64,000 nt of DNA from Megascapheus bottae (GCA_024803745.1 JANJXV010000099.1:1922001-1986000), one strand, 5' to 3'; counted from the stretch's first letter, positions 1 through 13,780 are shown. The notes: generated by a model from the sequence alone, not told the origin. A program made the numbers and translations.

Positions 1-97
1 CTTCCCATTATATACAGAACAAAGGTCATCCTCAGTCTTTTTGAAAAAGTAAAACATACAGTAAATTTGTAGTATAAAACAGCAAGAAATAAATTTC

Positions 98-353
98 TTG
101 CCAGGTGCAGTGAATTCTACCTGTAATCCTAGCTACTCAGATATCAGGCTGATATCTAAAGATTTGGTTCAAAGGCAGCCTGGGCATTAGAAAGTCTATG
201 AGACTCTCATCTACAGTTAACCACTAGAATATGGGAAATGGCACTGTGGCTTCATCGGTAGGGTGATAGCCTTGAGTTGAAGAGCTAAGGAACAGTGCCC
301 AGGCCCAGAGTTCAAGCCTTACAAATCCCCCAGCCAAAAAAAAGAAAAAAAAA
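98..353 (+). repeat. B1-like/Geo composite SINE
   Basis: It starts with a 7SL/B1-like head (cctgtaatcctagctactc, then 'ttcaaaggcagcctgggc'). It continues into the right monomer 'ggcactgtggct...agccttgag...cccagagttcaagcc' and ends in an A-rich tail. Confidence 0.8.
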
Positions 354-636
354 GTTTCTTCCCCAAGTGATTATTATGCCAGACATAGAACATTAACATT
401 CTGGGTGTACTTCATAGTATTATTACTTGATACCCTAAGATTTTGCAATATTCTCACAGTACCAGCATATGTCATCATATAATGTAGTTCCTTTTCAATG
501 GAATAATTCCATTTATAACCTAAATCTACTCCCTCGACTTATTTTTGTCGATACCACAATTGCTCTCCCATGATATGCCACAAGCCATTAAACATTTTAT
601 GGTGGGTAATTGGAAAGGAGTGTCATGGAATTTTGT

Positions 637-793
637 GCCAGGCTGGCTTTGAACCATGGTCCTCAGATCTCAGTCTCCTGAGTAGCTAGGATGACAGGCG
701 TGAGCCACCAACACCTGGCTTGCCTTTTTATTTTTTGTGGATCTTGGGACTTGAACTCTGGGCCTAGGCACCATCCCTAAGCTTTTCAGGTCA
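637..793 (-). repeat. SINE, antisense
   Basis: The reverse complement of a B1-like head (gctactcaggagactgagat) lies at 637-720. A truncated Geo-type right monomer in antisense follows at 721-793. Confidence 0.75.
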
Positions 794-890
794 ATATTTC
801 ATGTGAGTCTAAACATTTAAGTAAAGGAATACAATTCCAACAAAAAAAGAATAAAATTCCAGACATTGTGTGTTTATAACTCAATGCTAA

Positions 891-1130
<240 letters not shown>

Positions 1131-1383
1131 TAAATGAAAGATTCCTGGCCCTGACAAGTATCATTACTTTCTAAAGAAAACCTAAGGTAATTTTGTACTC
1201 ATTCTTCAGGATACATTCAGGATACTTTGACAACAGTTCTAAATTATGTTTCCTCTAATGGAGATGACATTCCAAACTTACACAGTAATTGTAAGTGGAT
1301 AAACCATCCAGAATAGAATATATATCATTATTGGCAATAGGATCTACAAATCACTAAACAGTGAGTTTATAATGGAAACCTGG

Positions 1384-1660
1384 CACTAGGTGCAATGTTT
1401 CATGCCTGTAATCTTAAAATATTCAGGAGGAAGAAATCTAAGAATTCTAATTTGAAGCCAGCAATGGCATAAAAATTGCCATGAAACTCTATAACTCCAA
1501 GTAACCCCTCAAAAATGTTAGTGGAGTTTGACTTTGTGGTTGAGTGCTTGTCTAGCATGCATGAAGACCTATGCATGTAAGTGGAGCTGGGACTCAAACT
1601 GGTATTTTTCTAGCCTTGAGCAAGACAGCTAAGTTTATGCCATAGAAAATGAATCCAGAG
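1384..1660 (+). repeat. Degenerate SINEs in KRAB intron
   Basis: An old B1-like head (catgcctgtaatctt) is followed near 1525-1640 by an ID-like monomer (gtggttgagtgcttgtctag). Both are highly diverged. Confidence 0.6.
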
Positions 1661-1797
1661 CTGGGGAAGAGTCAACCATGGAGCCAGTGAGAAATGAGAA
1701 AAAAGATTTAATACATAACATGTGAGTAGGATGTCTGCGAACTTAAACAATAATGACACAGCATAAGCAATAATTCTCTACTGTTTCTAATTTACAG

Positions 1798-1887
1798 GGC
1801 CCTGTGTTCCCAAACCTGTATTAATTGACAAGCTAGAGCACTGTGCAGAACTCTGGATAGGAAATTCCTCTGACAAGAATATCACAG
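1798..1887 (+). pseudogene. KRAB-B exon, unit 1
   Basis: The 90-bp exon lies between tttacag and the donor cacag|gtgagt. Joined in phase to the A exon it reads GPCVPKPVLIDKLEHCAELW and then a short acidic tail. This matches the KRAB-B pattern G-x-x-V-x-K-P-x-x-I-x-x-L-E-x-x-x-x-x-W. The frame is open. The exon ends in phase 1 and must join the finger exon near 3828-3840. Confidence 0.83.
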
Positions 1888-2039
1888 GTGAGTGAATGCA
1901 TCTTCATATTGATGTTGGAGCCTGAGCCCCATTGGTAAGTTCATGTTGTGATGTACTGATCAATAATATTCTTAGTTACCCTAAATCCTGTGTGGAACCT
2001 ATGGAATTCTTTGTGAAGGAATCAAGAATCATTTTCTTT

Positions 2040-2207
2040 TCCCAAGCCTATGCTTGGTCTCAGGGCCTGAGCATGGTCCTTGGGTTTTCTCAAGGCTAGC
2101 TCTCTACTTCTTGAGTCATAGCACCACTTCTGGCTTTTTCTTTGTATGTAGTACCAAGGAACTGAACCAGGTCTTTGTGCATGCTAGCTCAAACCCCCGG
2201 CACCAAG
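2040..2207 (-). repeat. IDL-Geo-type SINE, antisense
   Basis: The reverse complement shows the ID-like half (gcatgcacaaagacctggtt) and the right half. On the + strand this reads ctcagggcctgagcatggtc ... cttgagtcatagcaccactt. Confidence 0.75.
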
Positions 2208-2301
2208 AATCATAGGGTGATATGATGAATTCTATGTGGCAGTAGAGTTAAAGTGAGATTTCTCTGTAGAAATCACTGTGAAACAAAATAAAATGAGAAA
2301 G

Positions 2302-2530
2302 CCATGAGCCCGTGTCTCATGCCTGTAATCCTAGCTACTTAGGAGGCTGAGATCTGAGGATCAAGGTTCAAAGACTGACCTATCACAAAAACACCTTAGA
2401 CTCTTCTCTCCAATGAACCAATAGAAAATGAGAAGTGGGGTTGAGGCTAAAGACATAGAGCAGTAGCCTTGAGCTGAAGAGCTCCGGAAGGACAGCCAGG
2501 TCTAGAATTCAAGTCCCATGACCACAAAAC
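2302..2530 (+). repeat. B1-like/Geo composite SINE
   Basis: The head is tgcctgtaatcctagctact, followed by 'gaggctgagatctgaggatc'. The right monomer contains ccttgagctgaagagctc. It ends directly at an AAAG microsatellite that probably grew from its A-tail. Confidence 0.8.
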
Positions 2531-2578
<48 letters not shown>

Positions 2579-2600
2579 ACGAAAGAAAGAAAGAAAGATA
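2531..2600 (+). repeat. (AAAG)n microsatellite
   Basis: About 16 tetranucleotide units with one interruption (gaacgaaag). The unit 2 counterpart (36418-36535) is longer and more interrupted. Confidence 0.95.
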
Positions 2601-2732
2601 TTTCATTTGTTTAAAACTAAGACTATAAATGATTGAGCAAACAAGGAATAAGTCAGGGCATTATTCTCTGATAAGGATAATATCTTTATGCTGGTAGGAA
2701 GAGACTGGTATTCAGAACCAGACCTTTCCACC

Positions 2733-2912
2733 AGAAATTGAGCCTAGTGGTAGAGTGCTTGCCTAGCATGCACAAAGACACAGGTTTGATTCCTTAGTAC
2801 CACATACATAGAAAAAGCCAGAAGTAATGACTTCATTGGTAGGGTACTAGTCTTGAGAAAACCCAAGGACAGTGGTTAGGTCCTAAGTTCAAACCCAGGA
2901 ATGGAAGGAAAA
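2733..2912 (+). repeat. IDL-Geo-type SINE
   Basis: The left ID-like monomer reads tggtagagtgcttgcctagc and then ggtttgattcctta. It is followed by 'acatacatagaaaaagccagaag', the right monomer and an A-rich end. Confidence 0.8.
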
Positions 2913-3244
2913 AAAACAACAAAGTTTCAATCAACATAAGAAAATTAACTAGACAATGAGCTGGGGATTTTCTGGTCTTCCATGGTTCTGAGGGACAGGA
3001 GTGTTAGAAAAGGAATTTTTATAAGACTTCAAATGGAAAGAAACAAATTTCAAAATTCCCACAAATACCTAAATTGAGACTTTAGTGAGAAGTTGTAACT
3101 GAAGGGATATAGGTGTAAGTCCTTACTCTCAAGAATCGTTCTTGCTTGGATCAAAGGCAAACAGACATATAAACCAAACTTGTGGCCGCTGAATCTAGAA
3201 AAAAATTCGTGTTCCTCACGTAATGGTTAATAAGCAAACAGCAT

Positions 3245-3408
3245 TGAAACTGGGTAAGGTAATCCTATCTGCTACTCAGGACCTCAGACTCTTATCTGTA
3301 GTTAACTCTAGAAAAGAGTATGTGGGGCTGTAGCTCAAGGATAGGGGTTATAGTCTTCTGCTGAAGTGTTCAGGGACAGGGCCGAGGCCTATGAACTACA
3401 AAAAAAAG
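3245..3408 (+). repeat. Truncated B1-like/Geo SINE
   Basis: It carries 'ctactcaggacctcagactcttatctgtagtt' followed by 'ggggctgtagctcaagg' and ends in an A-rich tail. The rest of the intron, 3420-3827, shows nothing I can name. Confidence 0.65.
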
Positions 3409-3839
3409 AAAAGAATAGAGAAGAAAGTTTTAAAAAGATGCAAAACAGCACAGTATTTAGATTATTTCTCAAAAATAAAAGAAAGGCCGCTATTCCTCAA
3501 TGTATAAACAAAACGGTATTTCAAAAAAAAACAGCAGCAGGTATATTATAGGTAGTACTCAGCTTAAAACTTTAGCAATACATAGATGGGTAATTTCAAT
3601 AAATATTTCCTGTGATATAAAAAGAGAACTAAAACACAGAAAAACATTATTGGTCATTGGAAAATATCATTTTCTTAATATGTTAGGGAGAAAAGCATAT
3701 ATTTCTCACAAATCAATTTCCACTTTTATATTTTAAAATATCTAACACTTAGGATGGGAAAGTAAAGTCATTACCTTTACAGTACGGAATATTTGTATCT
3801 CATGTATGTTTGTGTCTTTTTTTCTATGACTCATTGTAG

Positions 3840-6043
<2,204 letters not shown>

Positions 6044-6044
6044 A

Positions 6045-6218
6045 AAGCTGACTGTGTGGCTTAGTGGTAGAGTGCTAACCTATCAAGGATGAAGGCCTGG
6101 GTTATATTCCTCAATACTACGTGAAAAGAGCAAGCCAGAAGCAGCACTGTTGTTCAAATGGTAGAGTGCTAACCTTGAGCAAAAGTAGGTCAGGCCCTGA
6201 GTTCAAGCCTAAGGATTG
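6045..6218 (+). repeat. IDL-Geo-type SINE
   Basis: The ID-like half (tggtagagtgctaacctatc, ggttatattcctcaatac) is followed by the right monomer ending 'gagttcaagcctaagg'. It runs into a GA repeat. Confidence 0.8.
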
Positions 6219-6286
<68 letters not shown>

Positions 6287-6375
6287 GAAAGAGAGAGAGA
6301 AAGAGAGAAAAGAGAGAGAAACAGGAACTTCTAAATTTTACAGAGATAGAGAAGGAGAGAGAGAAGGAGACAGAA
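6219..6375 (+). repeat. (GA)n purine microsatellite
   Basis: A long GA run with interspersed AAAG and GACAGA variants. It creates artificial Arg-Glu open frames and has no coding meaning. Confidence 0.93.
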
Positions 6376-6384
6376 ACTAATTTC

Positions 6385-6788
6385 TAAACTTTACAGTCTT
6401 TCTATTTCCTTACAAATTCGTCTATGTCATTCTTTCTGACAGAAGCACAGAATTCCATTGTGTAAAAATACCATATTTGATCTACTCATCAACTGACGGG
6501 CATCTGGGTTGGTTCCATACCTTTGTTATAGTAAATAGTGCTGTGATAAATGTTATTGTTCTAGTGAATTTAGTGTGTCCTATCTGGACGATTGGCAAGT
6601 ACTGAAATTGCTGGATCACAGGGGAGCTCTATGTTTAGTCTTTTTGGGATACTGCCATAGTGCTTTCCATAGTGGTTGAACGAGTTTGCAATCCCACCAG
6701 CAGTGTAGTAGTGATCCCTCCTGGCCACATCCCCTCCAGCATACGTTATTAGATTTCTGGATCTTGTCCATTCTAACTGGAGTGAGGA
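6385..6788 (-). mobile_element. L1 ORF2 C-terminal fragment, antisense
   Basis: The reverse complement encodes the L1 ORF2 tail: 'MEFCASVRKND..FVRK' near the end, with the W-R-G-C-G-Q-E-G-S motif upstream. It meets a sense-orientation L1 reverse-transcriptase fragment at about 6788, giving an inverted pair. Several stops and frameshifts are present. Confidence 0.8.
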
Positions 6789-7290
6789 GGAAAAGGGAAA
6801 GAGGAACTGAAACTTTCTCTCCTTACAGATGACATGATTCTGTATTTAAAGAACCCTATAGACTCTACTCCGAAGCTGCTTGAGCTGATATAAAACTTTG
6901 GTAAGGTAGCAGGGTATAAAATTAACCCTCAATGTCAACTGCCTTCCTATATGCCAACAAATGAGAGTAATGAGGCAAGAATCAGGATAGCAACTCATTT
7001 TGCTATCAAAGAAAATAAAATACCTAGGAATTAACTTAGAATGTAAAGCACCTTTTTGATGGAACTATAAACCCTGGAGAAGGAAATTAACGCAGAACTG
7101 AGGAAATGCAAAAACCTATGCTCCTGGTTTGGAAGAAGTAATATTGTAAAAATGGCAATCTTGATAAGGACTATCTACCAATTCAGTGCAATATTCATCA
7201 ATATCCCAATGTCATTCTTTAAAGAAACAGAAGAGGAAATCCAAAATTTCACTTGGAATAATAAAAGACCCCTTATAGTCTGTCTTCTGG
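6789..7290 (+). mobile_element. L1 ORF2 reverse-transcriptase fragment, sense
   Basis: The 'gatgacatgattctgtattt' stretch encodes the catalytic A-D-D-M-I-L-Y core. The sequence continues to 'ttggaataataaaagacccc' (ORF2 W-N-N-K-R-P). Many frame breaks are present. Read on the minus strand, the pair fits a 5'-inverted (twin-primed) L1, but the 3' UTR expected after the C terminus is missing. Confidence 0.8.
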
Positions 7291-7367
7291 CATGATACAT
7301 AATGTTTAATCTCACCTTCTCCACCAAAATCTCACCTTTCTCATTGAGACATAGGTGGCCCTGTTTA

Positions 7368-7605
7368 CTAGCAGGTGTGGCCCATGGCTGATCCACACTT
7401 TTAATCCAGGCTGGTCAGGAGGCTGAGATCTGAGTATGGAAGTTCCAAGTCACCTAGAACAGGAAAGTCTGATAGATTCTTACTACCAAAAATAAAAACA
7501 GCTGGGAATGGAATTTGGGCTCAAGTGGTAAAGGGCTGGTCTTGAGTACAAATGCTTAGTGCCCAGGCCCTGAGCTCAGGCTCCAGCACTGCCAACAACC
7601 TCACT
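7368..7605 (+). repeat. B1-like/Geo composite SINE
   Basis: It contains 'aggaggctgagatctgag', then 'gaacaggaaagtctgatagattctta', then the right monomer with 'gcccaggccctgagctcaggc'. Its left end coincides with the 287-bp difference from unit 2. Confidence 0.7.
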
Positions 7606-8539
7606 TCAGTGAGATTTTAGCTTTATCCATGTAGGCACATCTCACTGGAATCTTTGCTGGTAGAGATAGTCTTCATAATTTTGTCTCAAGGTAAAGGTCC
7701 TCCTGGGGTAATAGACAAAAGGTGTCATGGAGAGAGGAGCCCCACTTGCTCCAGGTTTGAAGATGGCATAGGTCAAGCCAGCATGGAGTTGGCACATCAG
7801 TCTTTTTCCTACCACCACCTACCAGTGAATGTCAAATGACATTGATTGTTGTGGGATTGTGTGATTGAAGTGCCCCTTTAAGGGCAGTGTTAGCACATCC
7901 AAACTTGGATACCAGGAATGCTGAAATCTCAAAGCTAAGATTTCTGTTGGCTACAGAAATGCTGGTGTGTCTGTTATTCACTAAAAGTTCAGGTGCAAAG
8001 ATTCTGAAGCTTGATGCCATGTGTATATTCCATTTAGTAAAATTATTTTAATGCACTGTATAAGTTAAAACATTTGATAAGTGTCAGGGGTAGTGAAAAC
8101 ATTGTCCTTGAATTCAGGTGTCTGGCAGGGTAATGGGGGGGGTGTTGGTGGCTGGGACTATGAAACTGGAGCTGCTATCAAACCATGGATCATGTTCCTC
8201 TTTGTCTGGGAGAAATGACTCCAAAGATGAAATTTGAATGGTGAGGAAAAGATGATGATGTACTCAGGAAATTTCTCCTAAACAAATGCTCATGTGGAAG
8301 TGGGATGGGGGCTGGGCATGTCTGAGGCAGAGCTTAAGGGGGCTTCTCATGGCGTTGAGAACGTTCCTTGTGACTTCAGGCATGCAGCAGGGTGCTTTAG
8401 ATGACCATTGTGAGATGGATGGAATAAGACTGGAGACAAGATGAATGCTGGGATCTTGCAATGCTCTTGCATGAGTGGCTGGTGGCTCACCTGAAAGAAC
8501 TAGTTATGTCTAAAAAAGAAATCAGGAATTTATTTTGAT
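7606..8539. other. No recognised feature
   Basis: This is not obviously repetitive. A minus-strand frame at 7832-8020 is open and is longer in unit 2 (41896-42243), but I recognise no domain and see no splice or start context that supports it. Confidence 0.5.
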
Positions 8540-8762
8540 TAGATAATACCTGTAATCCGAGGCATATTCAGGATCCTGATCTTAGTATTGTGGTTTAAAA
8601 CCAACCCAGCAAAGGGAAAAATGCATGAGACTCATACTCCCAGTTTAGAGCAAGAACAAAGATTGAAGTAGAGCTGTGGCTCAAGAGCTATAGGGCTACC
8701 TTGAGCAAAGAACAGCTAAGAAAAAGCTCCAGGTTTTGAGTTCAAGGCCAGGAATGAAAGAA
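8540..8762 (+). repeat. Diverged B1-like/Geo SINE
   Basis: It carries 'acctgtaatccgaggcatattcagg', then 'gagctgtggctcaagagct', and ends '...gttcaaggccaggaatgaaag'. Confidence 0.65.
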
Positions 8763-9987
8763 GGAAGGTAAAAAAGAGAAGTATGTGAGGAAGGGAAATA
8801 TATAAAAGAAAAAGAGAAGGAAGTAGAAATTTAAAACTAGAGAATATTTAAAAGTCATCAGTCCTTCTAAGAAAAGTGTTGGAGTATGGGTTCTATATGT
8901 GGTGAACTGGAAGCCCAGCAGTGACTTGTTAACCAAAGAGTCACCATGATGAGCAAAGGATAGAAATCTGCATGAGCCTCTTAGCGGATGGAGTGACAGA
9001 AGAGAACCTCAGCTCCCATCCCATAGTTAGAAGTATATAGAGATGGGGAAGTTGGCATCACCTTGATGTCATTGTGTCCATGGAGACTGGAAGCCATGGC
9101 TCTGTGAAAGCACAATGTTCTGGTTACTGAGCTGAGAGGCTGAGGAGAGCCAGGTCCTGGCCATGAAGAAATCAGAGTGGCAGCAGAGCAACTCTGCTGC
9201 AGTGTGTGCCTGCTTGGCTGTTTTATTCTGTGGTGGATCAGGCCGGAGCGGGTGATAGTAACTGTTTTGTGGTCACAAGCCCTTCACCAAGAGCTTCCTC
9301 TGGGATCCTCATAAGCTAGAGGGTGGCTGGTGGTGGGATGTGTGTGGGGTGGAAGTGACAGAGGGATGGACGCATGGCAAGGTGGGTGAAGAGATGAGAG
9401 GAATGATGAAAGCCCAGTTCATTGGTTTCCAAGGTTAATGGGTGGGAGTTAGAGAGGCATGATGGAGGAAGGATGGAGGCAGGGGAAGGTGGTGACAGAT
9501 TGAGGCCATCTGTAGTGCCAGCCTGGCCATCATCTGAAGCCCATAGGCAGCTTCCTGATCCTTCACTTAGTCCTGCTCCTTGTGGAGGGAATGTCACGTG
9601 TACCCAGAGCTAGGGGTGGGGCAATGTTAGTAGCACCTGGAGAACCATTGGCCTCTACCTGGGTGAGGGGTGGTTATGGCTCCCATGCTGGGTGGCCTGA
9701 TAGCTGGGTGGCCTGATCTCTCCTTAGATACCACAGTCAGTGGCTGCTCTCCATCTAGGGTTAGGGCACCTGCTCAGCCATCAGGACACCCCATGCAGGA
9801 CAGAGGCCTACAATTCAGATGGCAGCACAGGGGTGAAGATGATCTCACCGTAGCCCTAGTTACATGGCTGTCCCTGCATGCAGGACAGGATGAGCTGGGG
9901 GAAGATGTTCTCTGTGTTTTTCCACAGCCTATCCCGGCCTCTTCTTGTGTCTGATTAGACCAAGAGAGTACCAGGTTCCCTCTCATA
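8763..9987. other. GC-richer stretch without recognised gene
   Basis: Open frames on both strands around 9316-9954 are GC-driven. They have no family resemblance I can name and no consistent splice sites. No SINE or L1 was seen. Confidence 0.45.
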
Positions 9988-10122
9988 GTCCTGGTTCTTT
10001 TTCTTTTACAGTCATGAGGCTTGAACTCAGGTCCTGGGTACTGTCCCTGAGCTCTTTTGCTCAAGGTTGATGCTCTACCATTTGAACCATAGTGCCATTT
10101 CCAGCTTTTCCTTTTCATGTGG
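9988..10122 (-). repeat. SINE right monomer, antisense
   Basis: The + strand reads ggcttgaactcaggtcctgg ... tttgctcaaggttgatgctc ... 'agtgccatttccagcttttc', the reverse complement of the Geo-type half. Confidence 0.75.
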
Positions 10123-10547
10123 ATCTCTGTCCAGTGCTGTGCCTGCAGGGAGGCACTCACCCCACAGACAGAGCCACCTCTGCCGTGACTGTGACTGCCC
10201 ACAACCCTCACACCCACTCCTTGCACACCCCTCGACTCCAGTTTTAGCTCCTCTTGGACTGGGTGTCCAGCCTACCCCTTCCTACACTCACAAAGGGTCT
10301 ACAATTGCCTTCCCAGGGTCCTTTCTTCTGCCAGTCAGAGTACAGACTGTGCACATCTAGACGATCACAGAGCTCAAAGCCAAAGGCTGAGATGAAGAAG
10401 GGGGTGACCCAGTAGCTGCACAGGGCCCATGGATCATCCTGTGCATCCCCCAGCCTGTGACTTCCCCTACCCCCTTGGCAGGGAAGCTCCATGCCCACAT
10501 CCTGATCCCTGGTCCCCTCCAATTCCATTCTCGCTTGGATTTTGCAG

Positions 10548-10700
10548 ACTGTCTACCATCAGGATCTAAAATTCTATTCATCACTTTATGTCCTTATCAC
10601 TGATTTGCTACTTGGGCAGGATCTCCCCGTGCCTGGAGAGTGGGCATGTCATGTACTCTCTGTGGAGAAGTTGCCCCAGGAGAAGAAATATGCACTTCAT
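10548..10700 (+). other. Exon-like open segment of unknown identity
   Basis: A 153-bp open segment (51 codons) is bounded by a good acceptor, tttgcag|act, and a good donor, cttcat|gtgagt, with the frame intact at both ends. The peptide contains DLPVPGEWACHVLSVEKLPQ. Unit 2 (44776-44928) keeps the frame and both splice sites with one amino-acid change (Gly to Trp). I do not recognise the family. It may be an exon of a live or dead gene, or chance. Confidence 0.35.
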
Positions 10701-11063
10701 GTGAGTTTTGGACAGGGCAGGAGGGCTCCCTAGGATCAGAAGCCACAGGAGGGGTGCAGATGGGGGAATGCTAGGGGCCCCAGGGGACAGTGGAAGTTAG
10801 GGCACAGTTGGGTCCTTCTGCAGGGTTGACACCGCTTCACAAACCCAACAGAATGAGGTTCACATTACAGATGTCAGAGACAGTGCAGATTGCCAATGGG
10901 CACAGGGGTCACTGTCACCCCCAGATGCTGGCTGCATGCTGGGATGCACGCAGAGATGTTTTCAAGATCAGGTAATGAGGATGTTGCAGGGTGTTACCAT
11001 TCTTTTCAGATGGCTCTCTAGCTCTCTTGAGCTTCATCTCTATCTTTGGCATTTTCTTGGCAG

Positions 11064-11242
11064 TTAACTGGAAATGAGAGTTTCATGGACTTTCCTTTCT
11101 GGACTGGCTTCAAACAGAAGCTATGCACAGTTTTCAAACCATACCCTACTGAAGAAGGGAAGCTTGATCTGATGCTTAACTGGGTTACACTTTGGCTCCG
11201 TTTGCTATGCCTCACGGGAGGGGGCTCATCATTTGTAGACTA
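11064..11242 (+). other. Second exon-like open segment, unknown identity
   Basis: It follows the acceptor tcttggcag|tta and is open to TAA at 11241-11243. The peptide contains FMDFPFWTGFKQKLCTVFKP. It is in the same orientation as the segment at 10548 and about 360 bp downstream of it. The unit 2 copy (45292-45470) is open with a few substitutions. It could be a terminal exon of the same unknown gene. No homology is recognised. Confidence 0.33.
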
Positions 11243-11243
11243 A

Positions 11244-11896
11244 GATCTCATGACCTTCAAAGCCAAATGCTACCTGAAAGTTCAGGGTCCTAGCCTATGT
11301 GTTGGGCTGGGGTGAATACATTCTCTGTTATGCTGGGTCATCAACCCATGTTTTAAGCTGGAAGTAGGCAGTGCCACATTTGATAAGAACATCTGCCAGA
11401 GATTGTCACCTCATGAAAGCAGATTCTAAATTTGTATTCCATTTCCTGTGGTGGAGAAATCCCCTCCAACTTAGACAGGCTCACATCCACCTGCAGATCA
11501 CACTCCTAATGCACCCTTGGGTGTCCTCATGGTATTGGGATCTAAGTTTGTAGGGAATGCTGCTTTAGTCCATGAATTAGCTGGACAAGTGATGACAAAC
11601 GTGTTGTGGATTAATATGAGAACAATTTAAGAAGCCCTGGAGGAGCATCAACCTGACCCTCTGTGGTGCTATAAATCTGATAGGATGTTCCAGACTGAGA
11701 AACAATCACATGGCTTTGTGTTTGGCATCCAGACAAGTGAGTGCATGTCTTAGCTGTCAGCCAATACAGAGGAGGACATGAATAAGTGGGTGGAAAGCAT
11801 CTGTCAGACCCCTGTCTGGGGGCAGGTGGAGAGAACATAGGAAGGTAGATACCATGGCTGTGGTGGGGCCAAAAAAAGGGTAAAAGAGGCAAAGGA
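11244..11896. other. No recognised feature
   Basis: I see no repeat head, splice-bounded frame or motif. A minus-strand frame at 11611-11925 is open in both units but resembles nothing I know. Confidence 0.45.
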
Positions 11897-12092
11897 ACAA
11901 GGTGCTGGTAGCTCAAGACTGTCATCCTAGCTACTCAGGAATTTGAGATCTGAGGATCACAATTCAAAGCCAGCCCAGGACAGAAACTCCATGAGACTCT
12001 TATCTGCAATAAACTACTGAATGCAAGAAGCTCCAGCTCAGTGACAGCATCCAGGCCTAGCGTTCAAAACCCAGGACTGGCAGAAAAAAATA
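11897..12092 (+). repeat. B1-like SINE
   Basis: The head is gtcatcctagctactcagga, with 'gatctgaggatcacaattcaaagccagccc' and 'actcttatctgcaataaactactgaa'. It has a shortened right part. Confidence 0.78.
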
Positions 12093-13032
12093 TCAAAGGA
12101 CAAGAAGCTGGCCAAAAGTTAGAGGGACTCTATCTTGACAAACAATACAATGGTAAGTTGTACTCAGAAGACTTGCACAAAATCTGGAAATGCCTGAGAC
12201 CTATCTATGTATGTTTCCTGTTTGTCTAAATACATATGTTTATGCATTTATATATTAGTATAGAGAGACAGATCAATACATATGACTATACATATATACA
12301 TAGCCAGACACTTATGGGTGGGTGGTATACTGTGTGAGAGTTTGTGTTTGTGTTTTGTGGATGGCTATCTCTGTTTAAGAAAGATAGAAAATATGTAAAT
12401 ATCTTTAAAAAAACTTGAAAAAAATATAGAGAGACATAAGCTCTTGAGGGAATCTGAAATGACAAGATTATTCACAGGCACGTTTATCCTTATGGATTCC
12501 TCAGCAAGTTTTAATTTTTTTCATTATTTTCTTTCTTTTTTTGAACCAGTGCTAAGGATTTCTCTCAGGGACCAGGTGCTGCCAATTACTAATTTTCTCA
12601 TGGCTGCTACAAGAGGAACTGAGCCACAGTTCCACTTTTGCCTTATTTATTCGTGCTTAACTGAAGATAAAGATTTCTATCAGTGACTTTCTTTCAGGGG
12701 CTGGATTCTAACGAGAGTCCCCAGACCTCAGGCTTCTCTATAGCTACAATTAACAATATGAGAACCCAGCACTGGGTTCCAATGCACAGGGCAAGAAATT
12801 GAGTGAATCTCTCAACTCCAATTAGCTATAATAAGCTAGAAGTGAAAGACCAATACCTTTGAGGAAAAGATACTGAGGGTTATCACACAGGCCCTATGAG
12901 TAAGCCCTAAACCCTGTACACATGTGTGCATGCACACATTGGCAGATACACACACATGCACACACACAATATCTCAGGCAATATTGTATTTTGAATTAAT
13001 ATCCAAAGATTGGACAACAGGATAGCAAGTAA
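12093..13032. other. AT-rich stretch, no recognised gene
   Basis: It contains tata-rich runs (12230-12310) and a short CA-rich run with 'cacacatgcacacaca' at about 12915-12970. Nothing codes convincingly. Confidence 0.5.
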
Positions 13033-13159
13033 AAAATCTGTTTTTCTTGTCTACATTGAGGGAAAGGGATAAGTCACAAGATGCAGAAGCGAAGAATTCA
13101 GAGGCAAATGCTGTGAGTGAATAACTTGTAAAAAGCACATTTCTTTTCTTTTCTTTTCT

Positions 13160-13356
13160 TTTGTTTTTTCTGCCATTCCTGGGGCTTGAACTCAGGGCCT
13201 GAGCACTGCTCTTGGCTTTTCCCAAGTCTAGCCCTCTGCCACTTGAGCCACATTGCCATATGGATTTTTATATCTGTGTGATATTAAGGACTCAAACCTA
13301 GATCTTCATGGATGCTAGGCAAGCACGCTACCACTGGGCCAAAGTCTAAACCCCGA
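13160..13356 (-). repeat. IDL-Geo-type SINE, antisense
   Basis: The + strand reads ggcttgaactcagggcctga ... cacttgagccacattgcc ... 'gatcttcatggatgctaggcaag', a complete element in antisense. Confidence 0.82.
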
Positions 13357-13587
13357 TTAAGTATTTATAAATAGTCATCATCTTCATATCAAAATATCCT
13401 TTCTCCTACAAAGAATGAACACTTATCTATGTCTGTAAGACTTTTTTTATGTCACCAATGCTTCTGTGATTTTCCCACTTGCATTTTTACAGATGACAGC
13501 ACAGATATTCATCAGGAAGAAAAATAGATTAGGATACAGAAACCTAACAACGTCCTAGTAGATTGAGGTGAAAAATATGTGCAAGAT

Positions 13588-13780
13588 GGCCTGGGTCTTT
13601 CATCTATTTGTAGAGTGCTTGGCTACCACACAAAAAGAGTCCGGTTTGATTCTGCAGTACCATATACATAGAAAATTCTGGAAGTGGTGCTGTGGCTTGG
13701 TGGGACAGCTATAGCCTAAAGAAAGCCTAAGAACAATGGTCAGGCTCTGAGGTCAAGTCCCAGGACTAGCAAAAAAAATG
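13588..13780 (+). repeat. IDL-Geo-type SINE
   Basis: The left half shows ttgtagagtgcttggctacc and 'ccggtttgattctgcagtacc'. The right half shows 'agtggtgctgtggcttgg' and ends 'caagtcccaggactagc'. Confidence 0.8.

Noticed and set aside
2302..2912. CRISPR-like spaced repeats
   Set aside because: The repeated motifs are SINEs and AAAG units in a mammalian genome, with no regular spacing or cas genes.
6121..6387. Arg-Glu repeat protein (also 40072-40296 and 52562-52918)
   Set aside because: It is a translation of GA microsatellites; length and frame vary between units.
9316..10584. Several overlapping 60-150-aa frames on both strands
   Set aside because: They are GC-rich chance frames, one overlapping an antisense SINE at 9988-10122. 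There is no splice or start context.
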